A DNA stretch of 64,000 nt from Tsukamurella sp. 1534 (GTDB lineage Bacteria; Actinomycetota; Actinomycetes; Mycobacteriales; Mycobacteriaceae), in assembly GCF_000312385.1 (NCBI RefSeq), contig NZ_HE997627.1, positions 531,292 through 595,291 on the forward strand, written 5' to 3'. The notes below the pieces were generated by a model. That model was not told the origin of the DNA and searched no databases. It was given only the letters and a program-made list of their open reading frames with translations. Position 1 is the stretch's first letter, and every line of letters starts with the position of its first letter. A program made the translations under genes and the position numbers. Below, piece after piece: positions 1-9,455 of this stretch.

Positions 1-495
1 GGGGAGCTGCGCGCACGGCGCGGCGACGACGGCGTCGCTGCGGTGCGCGTGCTGGCCGAGCCGGCCCGCGTCGTCGGCCACGAGGCGCGCGCGGTGCCGC
101 CAGCCGGTGACCGGGCCCGCGTCGAGGGGCGCGACGGCGGGCTCGAACCGGCCCTCCGGGAAGCCGCCGAACCGCACCAGGAGCTCGGCGAGCACCTGGC
201 CCTTGAGTTCGCGCTGGTACTGCGGGGTGGCGAAGGTGAGGTCGCAGCAGCCGGCGCCCGCCGCTGCGGCCGCGCAGGCCTCGGCGGTGCGGTACGGCGA
301 CGGCTCGAGGACCTCGATCGTGGTGGCGCGCGCGTAGGACTTCTTCACCTCGGTGACCTCGGCGCGCACCGTCTCCCCGGGGAGGGCGCCGCGGACGAAC
401 GTGGCGCGGCCGTCGTGCCGGGCCACGACGAAGCCTCCGTGCCCGGGTGCGCCGCCCCGTAGTTCGAGGACGTCGCCGACCGCGGGGGTGCTCAC
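1..495 (-). CDS. TRAM-domain class I RNA methyltransferase, N-terminal part (cut by window edge)
   Basis: The visible 165 residues begin with a TRAM-like beta-barrel (about residues 5-60, with GGAPGHGGFVVARHDGR and VRGALPGETV), the RNA-binding module of TrmA/RumA/RlmD-type uracil-C5 methyltransferases. A Cys-rich stretch follows (GAGCCDLTF, around residue 80), where relatives bind an iron-sulfur cluster, then QYQRELKGQVLAELL. The SAM-binding and catalytic Cys motifs lie beyond the window, so the RNA target cannot be told. The GTG start overlaps the DUF3159 stop as GTGA. M. tuberculosis Rv2689c sits in the same context. Family assignment is firm; substrate is open. Confidence 0.8.
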   Translation of the reverse strand, partial: MSTPAVGDVLELRGGAPGHGGFVVARHDGRATFVRGALPGETVRAEVTEVKKSYARATTIEVLEPSPYRTAEACAAAAAGAGCCDLTFATPQYQRELKGQVLAELLVRFGGFPEGRFEPAVAPLDAGPVTGWRHRARLVADDAGRLGQHAHRSDAVVAAPCAQLP

Positions 496-1190
496 GCTGC
501 GGCCCCGCCCGGGCGCCCCGGGTCGTCGGCGTGCGGCGGTTCGTCGTGCCCGGAGGTGTCGAGCCGTCGGCACACCGCGAAGGTGGCGAGCAGCAGGACC
601 GCGAACATGGGCCATCCCATGACGATCCGGGCCACGCCCAGCCAGTTGACGCTGTCCTGCAGGAAGAGGGCGCCCTGGATCACGAAGCGCACCAGGAACG
701 CGACGGTCCACAGCACGGTGAGCCAGATGAAGGTGCGCATGTCGCGGGGGCGGGTGCGCCAGTCGGGCCCCTCCTCGGCGCCCTGGAAGAAGTGCCACAG
801 CACCCCGACGAGGGGCCGCCGCACTGCGATCGACACGGCGAACGCGACGGCGAGCACCGCCTGGCTGACGATGCCGTACAGGTAGTAGTACCGGCCGCCC
901 AGGACGAGGGCGATGATCACGCAGAACGCGACCCCGATGAACCCGGAGATCGCGGGCTGCACGCTGGTGCGGGTCGCGAGGCGGACCACCAGGATCAGCA
1001 GCGCTGCGGCGAGGGCCGCCCCGGCGCCCCAGCCCAGGCCCCACAGTGCGTTGACCGGAACGAACACGACGACCGGCAGCGTCGAATAGACGAACCCCTG
1101 CCATCCGCCCATCTGGTCGAGCACCTGCTCCTTGAGCGGCTTGTCCGGGGCGGCGTCCTCGGCCGTGTCGTTCTGCGCACCTTCCGTCAC
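492..1190 (-). CDS. DUF3159 family integral membrane protein
   Basis: A 232-residue protein with about six hydrophobic segments (for example VVVFVPVNALWGLGWGAGAA, AFCVIIALVLGG, IVSQAVLAVAFAV, LVRFVIQGALF and a C-terminal VLLLATFAV) and short charged ends. It matches the DUF3159 membrane family (Rv2693c in M. tuberculosis); no function is established. The GTG start at 1190 has no good Shine-Dalgarno, but a TAAGGT hexamer lies 6 bases upstream, suggesting a leaderless mRNA. Its stop overlaps the start of the downstream methyltransferase, so the two are probably co-transcribed. Confidence 0.85.
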   Translation of the reverse strand: MTEGAQNDTAEDAAPDKPLKEQVLDQMGGWQGFVYSTLPVVVFVPVNALWGLGWGAGAALAAALLILVVRLATRTSVQPAISGFIGVAFCVIIALVLGGRYYYLYGIVSQAVLAVAFAVSIAVRRPLVGVLWHFFQGAEEGPDWRTRPRDMRTFIWLTVLWTVAFLVRFVIQGALFLQDSVNWLGVARIVMGWPMFAVLLLATFAVCRRLDTSGHDEPPHADDPGRPGGAAA

Positions 1191-1196
1191 ACGGCC

Positions 1197-1202
1197 ACCT
1201 TA
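1197..1202 (-). promoter_or_regulatory. -10 element TAAGGT of a leaderless promoter for the DUF3159 gene
   Basis: On the minus strand TAAGGT fits TANNNT, and exactly 6 bases separate it from the GTG start at 1190. This geometry is typical of leaderless actinobacterial transcripts. No clear -35 is seen. Confidence 0.5.
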
Positions 1203-1218
1203 CTGGCATGCTCGGCGG

Positions 1219-1914
1219 ATGGACTTGATGCGCTCCACGGCCGTCCTGCTGCCGGGTTCCGGTTCCGACGCGGATTTCGCGCTGCGCGCGTTCGCGCCGC
1301 TCACGGCGCTGTGCCGGTCCACGATGGCGGTCGACGCGGAGCCCCCGTCGGTCGTGGCCGGCTACCGCGCGGCGCTGGACCGCGCCGCGTCCGACGGTCC
1401 GCTGCTGGCCTGCGGTGTCTCGCTGGGTTCCGCGGTGGCGGCGGCGTGGGCCCTGGAGCATCCGGAGGCCGACGTGACGCTGGTGCTGACCCTGCCGCCG
1501 TGGTCCGGGCCCGCCGGCCCCGAGGTCCCCGCGGCGCTGTCGGCGCGGGTCACGGCGGACACCGTCGAGGATCTCGGCGCGGCGGCGGCGATCGCGCGGA
1601 TGCAGGACGGCGCGCCGGCGTGGCTGGCGCGCGAGCTCACCCGGTCCTGGGCGGCGCACGGCGATTTCCTCGCCCCCGCGCTGCGCGAGGCGGCGGGGTT
1701 CGTGGCGCCGTCGGAGGAGCGGCTCGCGGGCCTGCGCGCGCGCACCGTCGTCGTGGGCGCGGAGGGCGACCTCATCCACCCGCTGCCCGTCGCCCGCGCG
1801 TGGGGCGCCGCGATACCGGGCGCCGACACCGTCGTGGTAGCTCTCGCGGACCTGGGGCCGGACCCGGCCGTGCTGGGCCGGGCGGGCCTGGGCGCGCTTA
1901 CTGCTGGTTCTTGA
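1219..1914 (+). CDS. Alpha/beta-hydrolase-like protein (Rv2695-like)
   Basis: A 231-residue Ala-rich protein. VLLPGSGSD at residues 7-15 resembles an oxyanion-hole strand-turn, and GVSLGSAVAAAW is a GxSxG nucleophile elbow. Late in the chain VVVGAEGDLIHPLPVARAWG supplies the region where the acid residue usually sits; a clear catalytic His near the C-terminus is not obvious, so activity is uncertain. The start at ATG 1219 (alternative ATG 1228) is chosen because the 29 codons upstream overlap the divergent DUF3159 gene. The last 17 bases overlap the convergent DUF3710 gene. Confidence 0.7.
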   Translation: MDLMRSTAVLLPGSGSDADFALRAFAPLTALCRSTMAVDAEPPSVVAGYRAALDRAASDGPLLACGVSLGSAVAAAWALEHPEADVTLVLTLPPWSGPAGPEVPAALSARVTADTVEDLGAAAAIARMQDGAPAWLARELTRSWAAHGDFLAPALREAAGFVAPSEERLAGLRARTVVVGAEGDLIHPLPVARAWGAAIPGADTVVVALADLGPDPAVLGRAGLGALTAGS

Positions 1915-2722
1915 GCCGGGACAGGGCCGATCCCTGGGTGAGCCGGTCCTGGTTGGCCTGGCGGAGGGCGGAGGGCCCGTCGGCGGAGGCGCGCTGCGCG
2001 ACCTGTGCGGCGATCGACGCCGCGGCCTGCTCCTGCTGGGCCTGTTGATCGGCCATGGCCTGCTGCAGCTGCTGCACCAGCTCGGAGGGCAGCTCGATCT
2101 CCAGGTGGTCGCGGGCCGGACGCGGGTCGGTGCCGCGGCGGATCACGGTCTCCGCGATCATGGCGCGTGCCGTCTGGGCGGCCTGCTCGGACGCCTGTTC
2201 GGGCGACGCGACGACGAACCGGACCATCCACCGCGGACCGTCGACGCCGATGAACCGGAGCACGCCGTCGGGCTGCACCCCGACCACCTCGCGGCCCCAG
2301 TGGCCGTCCTCGATGGTCACCTGGGCGCCGTTCTCGCGCAACGAATCGGTGAGCTCGGTGACCACCTCGCGCCACTGGCCGCCCTTCTTCGGGGCGGCGA
2401 AGACGCCGGGGGTGATCCGCCCGACGGGGGTGTCGACGTGCACGCCGACGGGGGCGCCCTCGGGGCTCATCTCCACCTGCAGCTGGGACTCCTGCGGCAT
2501 CGCGAGGATGATCGAGCCCAGGTCGAGCCGGCCCTCGTCGAGGCCCTCCTCGTCCTCGAGGAGGGACAGGTCGTACGGGCCCTCGCCGCTGCCGAGGACC
2601 TGCAGCTCCTCCACCTCGACGGGCGCGGGTGCGGTGTGGTGCTCGGGCTGCCCGATCGTGGCGTAGGGATCGACGTTCGCGGTGCTGCGCTGCTTGCCGG
2701 ACTTGCGGCGGCCGAAGGCCAT
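1898..2722 (-). CDS. DUF3710 domain protein
   Basis: A 274-residue soluble protein with a basic N-terminus (MAFGRRKSGKQ), an acidic linker (around residues 35-70) and a DUF3710 core containing QVEMSPEGAPVGVHVDTPVGRITPGVFAAPK and GHWGREVVGVQPDG. The C-terminus is Gln/Ala-rich. ATG 2722 is chosen because GAGGAG lies 9 bases upstream; the longer open frame above it is not conserved-looking. It lies downstream of dut, as Rv2696c follows Rv2697c in M. tuberculosis. Function unknown. Confidence 0.85.
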   Translation of the reverse strand: MAFGRRKSGKQRSTANVDPYATIGQPEHHTAPAPVEVEELQVLGSGEGPYDLSLLEDEEGLDEGRLDLGSIILAMPQESQLQVEMSPEGAPVGVHVDTPVGRITPGVFAAPKKGGQWREVVTELTDSLRENGAQVTIEDGHWGREVVGVQPDGVLRFIGVDGPRWMVRFVVASPEQASEQAAQTARAMIAETVIRRGTDPRPARDHLEIELPSELVQQLQQAMADQQAQQEQAAASIAAQVAQRASADGPSALRQANQDRLTQGSALSRLKNQQ

Positions 2723-2823
2723 GTGACGGTGCTCCTCGAGTTGAGACGGTGTCCGCCGCGGTGCGGCGGTTCTCCGGGGTTCAGGGTACGACGGTGGGCG
2801 GCCGGTACGCCGACGGACGCGCG

Positions 2824-3282
2824 TCAGGCGGGGTCGAGACTCGCGTGCCCGCCCGACGATCCGTAGCCGCCCGCGCCGCGCACGGTCTCGTCCAGGAAGG
2901 ACACCTCGATGAAGTCGGGCAGTTCCACGCGCTGCACGAGGAGCTGGGCGATCCGGTCGCCGCGGGCGATCGTCACGGGGGTCCCGCGGTCCGTGTTGAG
3001 CAGGCACACCTTGATCTCGCCGCGGTAGCCGGCGTCCACCGTGCCCGGCGTGTTGACCACCGTGAGGCCGTGCTTCGCGGCCAGGCCGGAGCGGGGGTGG
3101 ATCAGGCCGACGGTGCCGTACGGCAGCGCGATCGCGACGCCGGTGGGGATCAGGGTGCGCTCCCCCGGCCCGATCGTCACGTCCGTCGTCGAACAGAGGT
3201 CGACGCCCGCGTCGCCGGGGTGCGCGCGCTTGGGCATCGGCAGGCCCTCGTCGAGCCGCAGCAGGGGTATCTGGCTCACCAT
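2824..3282 (-). CDS. dut: dUTP diphosphatase (dUTPase)
   Basis: Hydrolyses dUTP to dUMP and pyrophosphate, keeping uracil out of DNA and supplying dUMP for thymidylate synthesis. All five trimeric dUTPase motifs are present in 152 residues: AGVDL (1), HPRSGLA (2), [13 protein letters not shown] with the uracil-binding hairpin and catalytic Asp (3), [10 protein letters not shown] (4) and the C-terminal P-loop-like [11 protein letters not shown] (5). The ATG at 3282 lies 7 bases after a TAGTCT -10 motif and has no Shine-Dalgarno, so the mRNA is probably leaderless. The divergent DUF3093 gene starts 24 bases away. Confidence 0.97.
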   Translation of the reverse strand: MVSQIPLLRLDEGLPMPKRAHPGDAGVDLCSTTDVTIGPGERTLIPTGVAIALPYGTVGLIHPRSGLAAKHGLTVVNTPGTVDAGYRGEIKVCLLNTDRGTPVTIARGDRIAQLLVQRVELPDFIEVSFLDETVRGAGGYGSSGGHASLDPA

Positions 3283-3289
3283 GCGTTGC

Positions 3290-3299
3290 AGACTACGCT
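3290..3299. promoter_or_regulatory. Divergent leaderless promoters with overlapping -10 elements (dut / DUF3093)
   Basis: On the minus strand TAGTCT (3295-3290) is followed by 7 bases and the dut ATG at 3282. On the plus strand TACGCT (3294-3299) is followed by 6 bases and the DUF3093 GTG at 3306. The two -10 hexamers share the TA at 3294-3295. No Shine-Dalgarno precedes either start. Confidence 0.55.
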
Positions 3300-3305
3300 G
3301 GTGGG

Positions 3306-3797
3306 GTGGAGCACGATCCGTCGGAGAAGACCTCGCAGCCGAACCCGCCGTATTTCGAACGGCTGACGATCCCCTGGTACTGGTGGCTCTTCGGCGCCGT
3401 CGTCGCGGGCCTGATCTGTTACGAGATCACGCTGGCCGCCGTCTGGGGCTCGTGGATGATCGGCGCGTTCGTCGTCGTGGTGGCCGTCATCGGCGTGCTG
3501 CTGTGGTCGATGGGCCGGGGCACCGTCGCCGTGCGCGAAGGTGAGCTGTGGGCCGGTGCGGCGCATCTGCCGCTGGAGCTGATCGCGCGGACCGCCGTGG
3601 TGCCGGCGTCGGCGAAGAGTTCCGCGATGGGCCGCCAACTGGATCCGGCGGCGTTCGTCTATCACAAGGGCTGGATCAAGACCATGGTCGCAGTGGTACT
3701 GGACGATCCGGAGGATCCGACGCCGTACTGGATGGTCTCCACCCGGCATCCGGAGAAGTTGCTCGCGTCCATCCCCGCCGCGACCACGCTCGGTTAG
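3306..3797 (+). CDS. DUF3093 membrane protein
   Basis: A 163-residue protein with two adjacent membrane segments ([22 protein letters not shown] and [18 protein letters not shown], about residues 23-70), followed by a cytoplasmic domain ending in a conserved-looking block ([18 protein letters not shown]). It matches the DUF3093 family and Rv2698, always beside dut. GTG 3306 is chosen because a TACGCT -10 lies 6 bases upstream (leaderless). Function unknown. Confidence 0.85.
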   Translation: MEHDPSEKTSQPNPPYFERLTIPWYWWLFGAVVAGLICYEITLAAVWGSWMIGAFVVVVAVIGVLLWSMGRGTVAVREGELWAGAAHLPLELIARTAVVPASAKSSAMGRQLDPAAFVYHKGWIKTMVAVVLDDPEDPTPYWMVSTRHPEKLLASIPAATTLG

Positions 3798-3824
3798 AGC
3801 GGGTCGCCGCGGGAGTGTTCGCCG

Positions 3825-4124
3825 TCAGGCGCAGTCGATGCAGATCAGCTCGGTGCCGTTCGGATCGGCGAGGCGGCTGCGGTGGTACACGAGGAAGCAG
3901 CTCGTACAGGTGAACTCGTCGGCCTGCTTGGGTACCACGCGGACGCTCAGTTCCTCGCCCGAGAGATCGGCGCCCGGAAGCTCGAAGGACTCGGCGGTCT
4001 CGCCTTCGTCCACGTCCACCGTGCCCGACTGTGCCTCGTTGCGGCGCGCCTTCAACTCCTCGAGCGAATCCTCCGAGATCTCGTCCGCCTCGGAGCGCCG
4101 CGGCGCGTCGTAATCAGTTGCCAT
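3825..4124 (-). CDS. DUF4193 small zinc-ribbon-like protein
   Basis: A 99-residue acidic protein. Two CxxC pairs near the C-terminus (FTCTSCFLVYHRSRL and LICIDCA) probably bind one zinc, giving a zinc ribbon. The N-terminal half is charged and predicted disordered (ISEDSLEELKARRNEAQ, then acidic VDVDEGETAE). It equals the DUF4193 family (Rv2699c), strongly conserved in Mycobacteriales. Start ATG 4124 is chosen because upstream sequence in frame looks non-coding. A role in nucleic-acid binding is only a guess from the fold. Confidence 0.88.
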   Translation of the reverse strand: MATDYDAPRRSEADEISEDSLEELKARRNEAQSGTVDVDEGETAESFELPGADLSGEELSVRVVPKQADEFTCTSCFLVYHRSRLADPNGTELICIDCA

Positions 4125-4343
4125 AGCGTCTAATCCCCATCCTGCTCGGGCCCTCCGCCTCGGGGTTTCCGATGCGTCCGGGCATCTTTTCCCGCTGCGA
4201 GCGGCCAGAGTGTAGCGCACCTCCACAGCGTTGTCACGCGTTTTGCTGTTCCACAACCCGTATGCCGCTTGCTGCACCTCAAACGCGCAACGCGCGCGGA
4301 TGATTCCCGGCGGCGCCTCCGGCCCCTCGGGCTCCCGCTCCCG

Positions 4344-4349
4344 TAAGGT
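4344..4349 (+). promoter_or_regulatory. -10 element TAAGGT of a leaderless cei promoter
   Basis: TAAGGT fits TANNNT and is separated by 7 bases from the cei GTG start at 4357. No Shine-Dalgarno is present in that spacer (CGGGGCC). Confidence 0.5.
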
Positions 4350-4356
4350 CGGGGCC

Positions 4357-5079
4357 GTGGTTTCCCAGCTCACCGGCGCGGGCCGCCGATTCGACCGGGG
4401 CGGCGAGCCGTTCCGCCGCAGGAACGCGCTGCCCATCCTCATCGTGGTGGCGGTCCTCGCCGTGGTCGCGATCGCGACGTGGGCCCGCGCGCTGTCCGCG
4501 CAGACCGAGGTCGCGGCGCCCGTGTCCTGTCCGCCGCCCTCCGCCGGGTCCTCGGCGGCGCCGACGTCCGCCACCGCGCCCGCGGGAGCCTCGCAGGCGC
4601 CCGCGCGCCCCGCGTCGGCCCGGTTCGACGTGGTCTCCCCCAACGACCTCATCTCGGTGCGCCCCGCCCCACTCGCCGCGACCACGGTGCGCGTGCTCAA
4701 CGCCTCCGGTCAGTCCGGGCGCGCGGAGACGACCCTGAACAAGCTCTCCGACTACGGCTACGCGGCGCCGCCCACCGGCGCCTACGGCAACGACGCGCTG
4801 TACTCGAAGATGGAGTGCCAGGCGCAGATCCGGTTCGGCGACGCGGGCCGGTCCGCCGCCTCGGCGGTGTGGGTGATCGCCCCGTGCGCGGAGCTCGTCA
4901 ACGACGGCCGGCGCGATTCGTCGGTCGACCTGACCCTGGGCACCTTCTTCACCGACCTGGAACCCAGTACTGACGCGCAGGAGATCCTGCGCATCCTGCG
5001 GTCGGCCCCGGCCGACGCGGCGGACGGCGGCGCGAACCCCGCGCTGGTCTCGGCGGTGCACGACAAGCCCTGCAACTGA
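4357..5079 (+). CDS. cei: Envelope integrity protein Cei (membrane-anchored LytR_C domain)
   Basis: A 240-residue protein: short basic cytoplasmic tail, one membrane anchor (NALPILIVVAVLAVVAIATW, about residues 22-41), a low-complexity Ala/Ser/Pro linker, then an extracytoplasmic LytR_C domain (TTVRVLNASGQSGRAETTLNKL through VWVIAPCAELV). The Cys pair MECQAQ/APCAEL may form a disulfide. In M. tuberculosis the orthologue Rv2700 is needed for envelope integrity and virulence. The start is GTG 4357, just after a leaderless -10, because a longer frame from 4231 would precede the membrane anchor with unlikely sequence. Confidence 0.88.
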   Translation: MVSQLTGAGRRFDRGGEPFRRRNALPILIVVAVLAVVAIATWARALSAQTEVAAPVSCPPPSAGSSAAPTSATAPAGASQAPARPASARFDVVSPNDLISVRPAPLAATTVRVLNASGQSGRAETTLNKLSDYGYAAPPTGAYGNDALYSKMECQAQIRFGDAGRSAASAVWVIAPCAELVNDGRRDSSVDLTLGTFFTDLEPSTDAQEILRILRSAPADAADGGANPALVSAVHDKPCN

Positions 5080-5108
5080 CCCGCCCTGATCTCCCCCGGG
5101 CCTAGAGG

Positions 5109-5972
5109 TTAGAGGTTCTCGAGGCCGCCCGCGGCGCGCAGGATCTCGATCATCCGGTCCGCGACGCCCGGCGCCGCGGCGAAGGTCAGCGCACCGTCGG
5201 CACTCGTGGACGAGACGGCCGGGACGACGACGACGGCCCCGGCCTCCTGCGCGATCAGAGCACCGGCGGCCCAGTCCCACGGGCTGAGTCCGTGCTCGTA
5301 GTGGGCGTCCACCCGGCCGGCCGCGACCATGCACAGGTCGAGCGCTGCGGAACCGATCCGGCGCACGTCGCGGACCTGCGGCAGCACCTGCGCCAGCACG
5401 CGGCCCTGCTTCTCGCGGCGCTCCCGGGCGTACCCGAACCCGGTGGCCACGAGGGCCAGCGAGGGATCCGCGATCGGGTTCACGCGCAGGATCCGCTCGT
5501 CGCCGTCCGGCCCGATCTCGCGAGCCCCGCCTCCGAGAGCGGCGGCGTAGATCCGGCCGCCGACCACATCGGCGACGGCGCCCGCCACGGACACCCCGTC
5601 GACCTGGGCGCCGAGGGAGACCGCGTACGCCGGCACCCCGTAGAGGAAGTTGACGGTGCCGTCGATGGGGTCCACGATCCACCGCACTGCGCCGGGCTCG
5701 CCGGCGTCGCCGCCCATCTCCTCGCCGAGGACGGCGTCGTCGGGGCGGAGCTCGGTGAGCCGATCGCGCACGAAACGCTCGGTCTCGGTGTCGACGACGG
5801 TGACGGGATCCGTCGGTGTGGACTTCGTGGCGACGCCGTCCGGGGTCTCCCCGCCCGTCTCGTCGAATGCGTTGGCGCCGAAGACCTCCGCACGGCGCGC
5901 TGCGACCCGTTGCGCGGCCTCACGGACCACGGTCACGGCGATCTCGGACAACTCCAGCCGGTCATGCTGCAC
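5109..5972 (-). CDS. suhB: Inositol-1-monophosphatase
   Basis: Dephosphorylates inositol-1-phosphate to free inositol, feeding phosphatidylinositol, mannosides and mycothiol in Mycobacteriales. The 287-residue protein has the Mg-dependent phosphatase motifs GEEMGG (metal-binding Glu), WIVDPIDGTVNF (DPIDGT signature) and SPWDWAAGALIAQEAGA (WDxAAG). The start is taken as GTG 5972, preceded closely by GGAGG; GTG 5981 is an alternative. M. tuberculosis Rv2701c has the same position between cei and ppgK. Convergent with cei, divergent from ppgK. Confidence 0.93.
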   Translation of the reverse strand: MQHDRLELSEIAVTVVREAAQRVAARRAEVFGANAFDETGGETPDGVATKSTPTDPVTVVDTETERFVRDRLTELRPDDAVLGEEMGGDAGEPGAVRWIVDPIDGTVNFLYGVPAYAVSLGAQVDGVSVAGAVADVVGGRIYAAALGGGAREIGPDGDERILRVNPIADPSLALVATGFGYARERREKQGRVLAQVLPQVRDVRRIGSAALDLCMVAAGRVDAHYEHGLSPWDWAAGALIAQEAGAVVVVPAVSSTSADGALTFAAAPGVADRMIEILRAAGGLENL

Positions 5973-6095
5973 GCCCTCCACAGAACCACAATCCACGGTA
6001 GTTTGACACCGTCGGGGTCCGGCGCCGCGGCGGCGCGGATGCACGCCCCGAGCCGGAATCCGGTCCGGCACAGGTGAGGAACGGCGGGAGTACGC

Positions 6096-6839
6096 ATGGC
6101 GGAGAATCTGGGATTCGGCGTGGACATCGGCGGCAGCGGCATCAAGGGCGGCGTCGTCGACATGGACACGGGCGAGTTGGTGGGCGAGCGTTTCAAGGTG
6201 CTCACACCGCAGCCGTCGACGCCCGAGGCCTGCGCCGAAGCCGTGCGCGAGGTCGTCGACCACTTCGACTGGCAGGGCCCCGTGGGCGTCACCGTGCCCG
6301 CCGTCGTGACCAAGGGCACCGTCCGCAGCGCCGCGAACATCGACGCGGGCTGGGTCGGCACGGACGCCGACGCGTTGTTCACCGAGGCCCTCGGGCGGGA
6401 CGTGACGGTGCTCAACGACGCCGACGCGGCGGGGCTCGCCGAGGACCGCTACGGCGCCGGCCGCGACGTCGAGGGGGTGGTACTGCTGCTGACCCTGGGG
6501 ACGGGCATCGGATCGGCCCTGTTGCGTCGCGGGACCCTGGTGCCGAACACCGAGTTCGGCCACATCGAGGTGGACGGCAAGGAGGCCGAACACCGCGCGG
6601 CGAGCTCGGTGAAGGAGCGCAAGGGGTGGAGCTACGAGCGGTGGTCGAAGGAGGTCAGCCGCGTCTTCCAGGAGTACGAGAAGCTGCTGTGGCCGGACCT
6701 GATCATCGTGGGCGGCGGCGTGAGCCGGAAGGCCGAGAAGTGGGTCCCGCTGCTCGACGTGCGGACCCCCGTGACGCCCGCCGCGCTGCTGAACACGGCG
6801 GGCATCGTGGGTGCCGCGATGGCCTCCGGTCGGGGCTGA
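6096..6839 (+). CDS. ppgK: Polyphosphate glucokinase
   Basis: Phosphorylates glucose using inorganic polyphosphate (or ATP). It is a 247-residue ROK/hexokinase-fold protein with the phosphate-1 loop GVDIGGSGIKGG (residues 8-19), the catalytic Asp in LNDADAAGLAE, the phosphate-2 loop LLTLGTGIGSALL, and the polyphosphate-glucokinase block VPNTEFGHIEVDGKEAEHRAAS. The last helical part WPDLIIVGGGVSRKAEKW is typical of the family. Directly upstream of sigA as in M. tuberculosis (Rv2702-Rv2703), but with its own spacer and probably a separate sigA promoter. Confidence 0.95.
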   Translation: MAENLGFGVDIGGSGIKGGVVDMDTGELVGERFKVLTPQPSTPEACAEAVREVVDHFDWQGPVGVTVPAVVTKGTVRSAANIDAGWVGTDADALFTEALGRDVTVLNDADAAGLAEDRYGAGRDVEGVVLLLTLGTGIGSALLRRGTLVPNTEFGHIEVDGKEAEHRAASSVKERKGWSYERWSKEVSRVFQEYEKLLWPDLIIVGGGVSRKAEKWVPLLDVRTPVTPAALLNTAGIVGAAMASGRG

Positions 6840-6896
6840 TCGAGCCGTTTTCGGTGTTGAAGACGCGGGTGAACGCAGCCTTCGTCGCAGAATCGT

Positions 6897-6902
6897 TACA
6901 AT
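6897..6902 (+). promoter_or_regulatory. Candidate -10 element (TACAAT) in the sigA leader region
   Basis: TACAAT is one mismatch from TATAAT and lies 155 bases before the sigA GTG, in the 218-base spacer after ppgK. No convincing -35 is found 16-18 bases upstream. The rest of the spacer is GC-rich and holds no recognised riboswitch or gene; a purine-rich Shine-Dalgarno (AGGAAAGGG) sits just before the start codon. Confidence 0.4.
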
Positions 6903-7057
6903 GGGGGCCCGGCGCGAACACGCCGGACCAACCGCCGGACCTCCTCGCTCCCGGCCGCCTCAGCCGCTACCCCGCCCCGCCACCGCCGGGACGTGTGGCG
7001 CTGCCGCGCTCGGGGAGCGTCCTCCGGTGGAGAGACGGACAGTAGGAAAGGGCGTAA

Positions 7058-8521
<1,464 letters not shown>

Positions 8522-8531
8522 CACCGCTCGC

Positions 8532-8567
8532 CGAACGCGCACCCACGGTCCCGTGGGGGCGCGTTCG
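8532..8567 (+). terminator. sigA hairpin terminator
   Basis: Starting 11 bases after the sigA stop, a 17-bp stem (left arm 8532-8548, right arm 8551-8567, first bases CGAACGCGC / GCGCGTTCG) has a single A-G mismatch and a 2-base TC gap at its centre. There is no long T run after it, as is common in GC-rich actinobacteria. Confidence 0.7.
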
Positions 8568-8640
8568 CGTATTCGGGCGCGGGCGGCCCGGCGGCCTCGC
8601 TAGCGTGGGACCAGCCAGCCCACGACTCGAAAGGTGCCCC

Positions 8641-9432
8641 ATGCCCGCAGAATTCAGCCTGCCCGGCCACGCCGGCGAGCTCGTCGCGTACCGCTGGGAC
8701 GTCGACTCGCCGCGCCGGATCGTCCTGCTCGCACATGGTTACGGTGAGCACGCCGGACGGTATCCGCACGTCGCGGCGGCGCTGCAGGCCGACGGTGCGG
8801 TGGTGTACGCGGTGGACCACATCGGGCACGGCCGCTCCCCCGGCGAACGCGTGCTCATCGAGGACTACGAGGGTGTGGTGAGCGATCTGCACCTGCTGTA
8901 CGAGCGCGCCGTCTCGGAGCATCCGGGGCTGCCGGTCGCGCTCGTCGGGCATTCGATGGGCGGGATGATCGCGGCGCGGTACGGGCAGCGCTACGGGCGG
9001 GAACTGGAGTCGCTGGTGCTCTCCGGTCCGGTACTCGGCCCGGCTCGACTGGTGTTGAACCTGATCGGGCTCGACGAGATCCCGGACGTGCCGCTCGATC
9101 CGGCGCTGCTGTCCCGCGACGCGGCGGTCGGCACGGCGTACGCGGCGGACCCGTTGGTGTGGCACGGGCCGTTCAAGAAGCCGACGGTGGCGGCCTGGAA
9201 GCGGGCGCTGGACACGATCGACGCGGGCGGAACGCTCGGTACCCGGACGCTGTGGCTGCACGGCTCGGACGACGAGATCGTGGTGCCGGAGGAGACGCGC
9301 GCGGCGTGGCGGGTCATCCACCCGGAGGCGAGCGAGGAGAAGCTCTACCCCGGCGCCCGCCACGAGATCTTCAACGAGACGAACTCGGCGGAGGTGCTGG
9401 CCGACGTGGTGGCGTTCCTGAACCGCGCCTGA
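8641..9432 (+). CDS. Monoacylglycerol lipase-type alpha/beta hydrolase
   Basis: A 263-residue serine hydrolase of the monoacylglycerol lipase family (Rv0183-like). It shows the oxyanion motif LLAHGYGEHAGRY, the nucleophile elbow GHSMGG, a catalytic Asp in LHGSDDEIV and a catalytic His in GARHEIFNE, all in the usual order and spacing. The lid region lies between GPVLGPARLVLNLIG and the KKPTVAAWKR helix. Likely releases fatty acids from monoglycerides. Start ATG 8641 follows GAAAGGTG. It ends 7 bases from the convergent oxidoreductase gene. Confidence 0.9.
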   Translation: MPAEFSLPGHAGELVAYRWDVDSPRRIVLLAHGYGEHAGRYPHVAAALQADGAVVYAVDHIGHGRSPGERVLIEDYEGVVSDLHLLYERAVSEHPGLPVALVGHSMGGMIAARYGQRYGRELESLVLSGPVLGPARLVLNLIGLDEIPDVPLDPALLSRDAAVGTAYAADPLVWHGPFKKPTVAAWKRALDTIDAGGTLGTRTLWLHGSDDEIVVPEETRAAWRVIHPEASEEKLYPGARHEIFNETNSAEVLADVVAFLNRA

Positions 9433-9433
9433 C

Positions 9434-9455
9434 CGTGGTTCACGCGTCGACCACG
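9434..9455. terminator. Weak hairpin at convergent gene ends
   Basis: Arms CGTGGT (9434-9439) and ACCACG (9450-9455) flank a 10-base loop that contains the TGA stop (complement of 9440-9442) of the minus-strand oxidoreductase gene. The stem is only 6 bp, so a role as terminator is tentative. Confidence 0.35.
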
